Assembly (NCBI GenBank): GCA_900545455.1
Contig: UQZF01000037.1
Coordinates: 1 to 18,057 of the forward strand
Origin: an uncultured Eubacteriales bacterium
GTDB lineage: Bacteria; Bacillota; Clostridia; Lachnospirales; Lachnospiraceae
Length of the DNA stretch: 18,057 bases
Direction of reading: 5' to 3'
The first letter of the stretch is position 1. Each line of letters opens with the position of its first letter. The notes beneath the pieces are model-generated. The model did no database searches. It saw only the letters and a program-made list of their open reading frames with translations, and was not told the origin of the DNA. Positions 14,154-18,057 of the stretch are shown here, in pieces. Both the position numbers and the translations under genes were made by a program.

Positions 14154-15701
14154 ATGAAATCACGCACATCGCGCAACGTATTTTTTATAATGCTTGCTTT
14201 CTTTATAATATCGCTCATCCCGCTCTACATCATCGGCTTTTACGCGCATCCGAGTGTCGATGACTACTACTACGGCGCGTCCACGGTCAAGGTGTGGAAC
14301 GACACGCACTCCGTCGGCGCGGTAATCTCGCGCTCGTTCGAGGAGATGCAGCGTACATACAAGGACTGGCAGGGCAACTTCTCGGCAATCTTTCTTATGA
14401 GGCTGCAGCCCGGGATATTCGGCGAGCAGTACTACTTTATCGCACCACTCATCCTCATAACCTCGTTTGCGGCGTGCTCGCTCTATTTCTTTTACACGGT
14501 GTTTAAAAAGGTATTTCGCTCCGACGGTTATCGCTCAGGAATAATTGCTCTCGCAATCACCTTTGTCATGATGCAGCTCACCGCCACGCCGAGCGACTCC
14601 TTCTACTGGTACAACGGCTCGATATACTACACGTTTTTCTACAGCCTTATGCTGCTGTTGTTCGCGCTCCTCATCAGGCTTAGAACCTGCCACGCCCCGG
14701 CTGCGGCAGCGCTCACCGTAGTTTCCTGTGTACTCGCCTTTTTGATAGGCGGCAGCAACTATGCAACCGCGCTGTTCATGTGCATTATCCTCGCGTTGAC
14801 GGCAGGAGCCGCAATATACTGTGTCATTTTAAAGAAAAATACCGTTATCCGCGGTTACCATGTGTCCGCCTACGTCATTATTGCGCTTGCCGCGATGGCG
14901 GGACTTTTCATAAGCATGGCGGCTCCCGGAAATGCCATAAGGCAGGCATCGGTCGGCGGAAGCACAAGTCTTGTAAAGACCTTTGTCTACACGTTCGCGT
15001 TCGGCGGCTACAGCGTCGCCAAAGTTTTAAACGCGCCGTGCCTTGTATTTTTTATATGTATGATACCCGTGTTCTATGCGATTGCAAGGAGGACGAGCTT
15101 CAGCTACAGATACCCGCTCCTCGTGCTCGTGTTCACCTTCGGGCTCTACTGCTCCATGGGAACGCCGGTGTTCTATGCACAGGGACTCCGAATGCCTTAC
15201 AGAATGATGAACATTATATTTTTTGCGGCGTACTCCTTCATAGGTTTTAACCTGATGTATTTTCTCGGGTGGATTGCAAAAAAATACGGCGAGTCGGATA
15301 TTATGAGGAGCGTCACGGACTTTTTCGGCAGAATAAAAAAAGACGGCAGGCGCATTTACATTGCACTTGCCATCTGTATCTGTTCGTTTATCATTGCCTG
15401 CATCGGCAGCATTGAAGTCGGCGAGACCGAGTACCAGAGCGGCAACGCCGGATTTACCAAGCTTCCGCTGTCAGCTTCCGCAACGCTCTCGCTCATCAAC
15501 GGCGATGCAGAGACCTACGATGCAGAGCTCACTGCCCGCGATGATTATTTGAGAAACACCGACGAGCTCCATGTAGTCGTTCCTGCACTGACTAAGTGTC
15601 CCGAGCCGATATTCCACTCGGACATCACCGACGATCCGGGCGATTGGCACAACGCACACCTCGCGATGTTCTACGGCAAGGAGATAGTCTGGACGGAATA
15701 G
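14154..15701 (+). CDS. DUF6056-like polytopic membrane protein, possible GT-C glycosyltransferase
   Basis: 515 residues from ATG 14154, preceded by AGAGG; the frame extends upstream through repeat copy C, but those codons are not plausible protein. About ten to twelve hydrophobic helices occupy residues 8-430. A polar extracytoplasmic C-terminal part (about 430-515) follows. The first external loop begins HPSVDDYYYG, whose Asp36/Asp37 sit where GT-C glycosyltransferases keep their catalytic acid. The next part (KDWQGNFSAIFLM) also resembles proteins annotated as DUF6056 or glucosyltransferase-like. GT-C enzymes use lipid-linked sugars to decorate envelope polymers. That role here is inference. 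It is flanked by terminators and appears monocistronic. Confidence 0.8.
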   Translation: MKSRTSRNVFFIMLAFFIISLIPLYIIGFYAHPSVDDYYYGASTVKVWNDTHSVGAVISRSFEEMQRTYKDWQGNFSAIFLMRLQPGIFGEQYYFIAPLILITSFAACSLYFFYTVFKKVFRSDGYRSGIIALAITFVMMQLTATPSDSFYWYNGSIYYTFFYSLMLLLFALLIRLRTCHAPAAAALTVVSCVLAFLIGGSNYATALFMCIILALTAGAAIYCVILKKNTVIRGYHVSAYVIIALAAMAGLFISMAAPGNAIRQASVGGSTSLVKTFVYTFAFGGYSVAKVLNAPCLVFFICMIPVFYAIARRTSFSYRYPLLVLVFTFGLYCSMGTPVFYAQGLRMPYRMMNIIFFAAYSFIGFNLMYFLGWIAKKYGESDIMRSVTDFFGRIKKDGRRIYIALAICICSFIIACIGSIEVGETEYQSGNAGFTKLPLSASATLSLINGDAETYDAELTARDDYLRNTDELHVVVPALTKCPEPIFHSDITDDPGDWHNAHLAMFYGKEIVWTE

Positions 15702-15732
15702 ACCGTCCAGTGTAAAGCTCCCTTATGGGAGC
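15689..15732. terminator. Convergent terminator hairpins between the DUF6056-like gene and helD
   Basis: Two perfect hairpins are present. CTGGACGG/CCGTCCAG (15689-15696 with 15703-15710) encloses the plus-strand stop codon in its loop. GCTCCC/GGGAGC (15717-15722 with 15727-15732) overlaps the helD stop codon and is followed on the minus strand by a short T-run. Neither has a long U-tract, so efficiency is uncertain. Confidence 0.55.
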
Positions 15733-17822
15733 AGCCTGCACGCCTCACCGACACCGTAGAAATCAAGAGAATGCAGTGCTCTTGTGGCACCGATATACAA
15801 CAACTGCTTGTGGTAATCAGAATAATAATGTGTGCTGTCAGCGTTCACGATGTGAACGCTGTCGAACTCTAAGCCCTTAGCCAGATAATAAGGTGCAACG
15901 ACAACTCCCGTCTTGAAGCGGTCGGTGTTCTTATTGAGCACCGTCACCTTGAAGCTCTCCTCGTCATCCTCGGTCTCCCTGATGTTCTCAAGAATCTTAT
16001 CCCCAACATACTCGGCTTCCGCCTGAGTTTTGCACAAAACAGCGATTGTTTCATATTTTCCTGCGGATAACTCCTCATCTATTCTGTCGGCAACAGCCGC
16101 ATACATCTTATTCTCATCGCCAAAAAGGTTCTTTTCAGGAGCATTTCCATGTCTGTCTATTCCGTCAATTCCGTTGATTCCCGCGATTGCCGCCGCGTAA
16201 TCGGTAATCTCAACCGTCGAGCGGTAGCTCTTGTTGAGAACGATTCTCTTAGAATCCCTGCCGAGAATCTCCGGAAGGAAATTTAGCACATCGGACTTCT
16301 CAGAGTCGACCGACTGCTCCTTGTCTCCGAGAATCGTCATCGGACATTTGAACACCCAGCCGATAATGCAGTACTGCATATATGAGTAATCCTGCATCTC
16401 GTCGATTATCAGATGCTTAATCTGCCTGCCCTGCCCCACACCGCAGAGAAGATACCTGAGATAGAGCATCGCATACACATCCTCATATCCCACTCTTCTT
16501 CTCTCATTCTCGACTACGGTAATCGGCTCCTCACCGATGCCCTCAAGAAACTCGTTGTACAGTGTAAAAATATCCTTCGTGCGGTACTGTGCCTCAAACT
16601 TATCCTTCACTATCGCTGCTTCAATATCGTCAAGTTCATGTCCCGTAAGCGTTGTGTACTCATCCACAACATACTCTCGGACTGCGTCCATTCTCTTAAA
16701 GAGCGGAATGTCGGGAAGCTTGTTGTAAAAAAGGTCTGCGATGCTGCCCGCGTCCTTCTCAAGCTTCTTATATTTTATGTTCTTAAAATCCATGAGCTCA
16801 TACTCGAGCGAGAACACAAAGGCATTTATCGCCTCCGCAAACTCCTTGCAGGAGCGCGCCGCAAGCTTATCCTGACGCGCCTTTGCATACTCAGGCTTGC
16901 TCTCCTCGTGCACGAGAACGTCCTCGAGGAAATCGTAATGTCTCTCACAGGCTGCAACGTCCGAGAGCTCCTTCGCCGCAAAATCGTCAAAGGTCATCTC
17001 GCTTATGTTCTCCTCGCCGAGCTCCGGCAGGATATGTGATATATAGTCGGAGAACACATCGTTTGGCGAGAGTATGAGCACCTGCGATGCCATGAGGTCA
17101 TTGCGGTGTCTGTAGAGAAGGTATGCAATTCTGTGAAGCGCGACCGAGGTCTTTCCCGAGCCCGCGCCGCCCTGAACTATGAGAATTTTGTCCTTCTCGT
17201 TTCTTATTATGGAGTTCTGCTCCTTCTGAATCGTGCTCACGATATTTTTGAGCCTTGCATCCGCATTCATCGACAAAGCCTGCTTTAAAATATCGTCGTC
17301 AATCTTTATGTCACTCTCAACAGCGTAGATTAACTTACCTTTTTTTATCTTGTACTGATATTTCTTTACTATCTCACCCTCGACGGTTCCCGCCGGAGCT
17401 TCATACGATGCTCTTCCCGCATCATAATCATAGAAAAGGCTCGATATAGGTGCACGCCAGTCATATATGAGCGGCATGCTTCCCTTTCCCTCGGCAAAAT
17501 TACCGATTCCGATGTAGCAGCACTCCGGCTCATCCTCACCGTCAAACAGGAAATCAACTCTCGCAAAATACGGCGAATCCTGCATCCTCTTGTACATGTG
17601 CAGTGTCTTCATATTCCTGCTTCTGAAATTGGCGTGATTGAACATCTGCTGACGGTTCTCGTACTCCTCGTAACCGTACTCGTCAAAATCACTGTAGTTC
17701 TCCCAGTAGAGTTCCTGAAGCTGTGCGATATCCTTATCGTTGAGCTTCATTTCCTCCTGAATGCCTTTTATTGCCTTTTCAAGTTTGCCCTCGATTAATT
17801 GTAAATATTCTTCCTCCGTCAT
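15723..17822 (-). CDS. helD: HelD-like UvrD/Rep-family helicase (RNA polymerase recycling factor)
   Basis: 699 residues from ATG 17822. A GTG three codons earlier (17831) is also possible, but it abuts the AGGAAAGGG ribosome site, which is better spaced for the ATG. Superfamily-1 motifs are visible: Walker A GGAGSGKTS near 218-226, Walker B IIDEMQD near 470, GDKEQS near 498, the motif III/IV arginine region SYRST, AKGLEFDS near 647 and LYIGATRA near 676. The N-terminal about 70 residues are an acidic and lysine-rich coiled coil, the part that enters the RNA polymerase secondary channel in Gram-positive HelD. It carries YDWRAPISSLFYD, typical of the family. HelD releases stalled RNA polymerase and aids recycling, with rifampicin tolerance roles known in some Actinobacteria. 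It lies just after deoC. Confidence 0.92.
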   Translation of the reverse strand: MTEEEYLQLIEGKLEKAIKGIQEEMKLNDKDIAQLQELYWENYSDFDEYGYEEYENRQQMFNHANFRSRNMKTLHMYKRMQDSPYFARVDFLFDGEDEPECCYIGIGNFAEGKGSMPLIYDWRAPISSLFYDYDAGRASYEAPAGTVEGEIVKKYQYKIKKGKLIYAVESDIKIDDDILKQALSMNADARLKNIVSTIQKEQNSIIRNEKDKILIVQGGAGSGKTSVALHRIAYLLYRHRNDLMASQVLILSPNDVFSDYISHILPELGEENISEMTFDDFAAKELSDVAACERHYDFLEDVLVHEESKPEYAKARQDKLAARSCKEFAEAINAFVFSLEYELMDFKNIKYKKLEKDAGSIADLFYNKLPDIPLFKRMDAVREYVVDEYTTLTGHELDDIEAAIVKDKFEAQYRTKDIFTLYNEFLEGIGEEPITVVENERRRVGYEDVYAMLYLRYLLCGVGQGRQIKHLIIDEMQDYSYMQYCIIGWVFKCPMTILGDKEQSVDSEKSDVLNFLPEILGRDSKRIVLNKSYRSTVEITDYAAAIAGINGIDGIDRHGNAPEKNLFGDENKMYAAVADRIDEELSAGKYETIAVLCKTQAEAEYVGDKILENIRETEDDEESFKVTVLNKNTDRFKTGVVVAPYYLAKGLEFDSVHIVNADSTHYYSDYHKQLLYIGATRALHSLDFYGVGEACRLLP

Positions 17823-17837
17823 CTGTAACACCCTTTC

Positions 17838-18057
17838 CTAGTAAGTCTGGTTATCTGTATTTTCAGCCTTCACAATCTTAACGATTCTGCTTGTTCCGAG
17901 TCTCGACGCACCAAGCTCAATAAACTTCTCCGCATCCGCTATAGAACTGATTCCGCCTGCTGCCTTTACGAGTATTCCGTCAACATTCTTAACCATGAGT
18001 TCAACATCCTCAAAGGTTGCTCCCGCCTTTGAAAAGCCTGTGGATGTCTTAATATAC
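17838..18057 (-). CDS. deoC: Deoxyribose-phosphate aldolase, C-terminal part (start outside window)
   Basis: The minus-strand frame is open to the right edge and ends with TAG at 17840-17838. The 72 visible residues begin YIKTSTGFSKAGAT, whose Lys is the Schiff-base lysine of DeoC. They continue with EDVELMVKNV and VKAAGGISS, which holds the second active-site Lys and the phosphate-binding Gly pair, then FIELGASRLGTS, the usual C-terminal phosphate site. DeoC splits 2-deoxyribose-5-phosphate to glyceraldehyde-3-phosphate and acetaldehyde in nucleoside salvage. The stop codon overlaps the helD ribosome site, with only 15 bp to the helD ATG, so the two genes are probably cotranscribed. Confidence 0.94.
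   Translation of the reverse strand, partial: YIKTSTGFSKAGATFEDVELMVKNVDGILVKAAGGISSIADAEKFIELGASRLGTSRIVKIVKAENTDNQTY

Noticed and set aside
1..18057. CRISPR arrays, tRNA or rRNA genes, prophage genes, transposase genes
   Set aside because: No regularly spaced repeats, no cloverleaf or rRNA-like segments and no phage or transposase proteins were seen on either strand.

Overview
The window looks like a chromosomal segment of a low-to-mid GC Clostridia, most likely a gut or rumen Lachnospiraceae (Roseburia/Agathobacter/Butyrivibrio-like). This rests on strong AGGAGG-type ribosome sites, tandem YhgE/Pip proteins, a VTC + DUF4956 + Cthe_2159-like cluster, a GH105 pectin hydrolase and a clostridial-type HelD. 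The taxonomic call is inference; there is no rRNA or tRNA in the window.

Layout. (1) 1-3561, plus: two YhgE/Pip membrane proteins (the first cut by the window edge) flanking a two-helix membrane protein with an acidic segment and an extreme lysine-rich tail; one operon. (2) 3578-4847: a GH105 unsaturated rhamnogalacturonyl hydrolase with its own consensus-like promoter and a strong terminator shared with the converging two-component system. (3) 4848-6798, minus: OmpR-type response regulator followed by its sensor histidine kinase. (4) 6799-7404: a gene-free region packed with two large structured palindromic elements. (5) 7405-11058, plus: VTC polyphosphate polymerase, overlapping DUF4956 membrane protein, then a large beta-helix lipoprotein; a second copy of the structured repeat lies between the last two. 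(6) 11069-13840, plus: a MerR-type regulator with a GyrI-like ligand domain, then an SDR oxidoreductase and an OFA-like MFS transporter. A 17-nt motif is shared by the merR leader and the SDR promoter, and the SDR promoter has the 19-bp spacer typical of MerR control. (7) 14154-15701, plus: a DUF6056-like polytopic membrane protein preceded by a half copy of the repeat. (8) 15723-18057, minus: the 3' end of deoC followed by helD.

Functional picture: cell-surface and envelope functions (YhgE/Pip, lipoprotein, GT-C-like protein), carbohydrate use (GH105, deoC), possible polyphosphate synthesis, and a self-contained ligand-responsive module (MerR-SDR-MFS).

The most interesting signal is not a protein. 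It is a small dispersed element with an 82-nt conserved core. The core contains four compensatory base-pair changes between two copies and is enclosed by about 21-bp arms that differ completely between copies yet pair within each copy. A third, truncated copy is present, and one copy is framed by symmetric 11-bp direct repeats.
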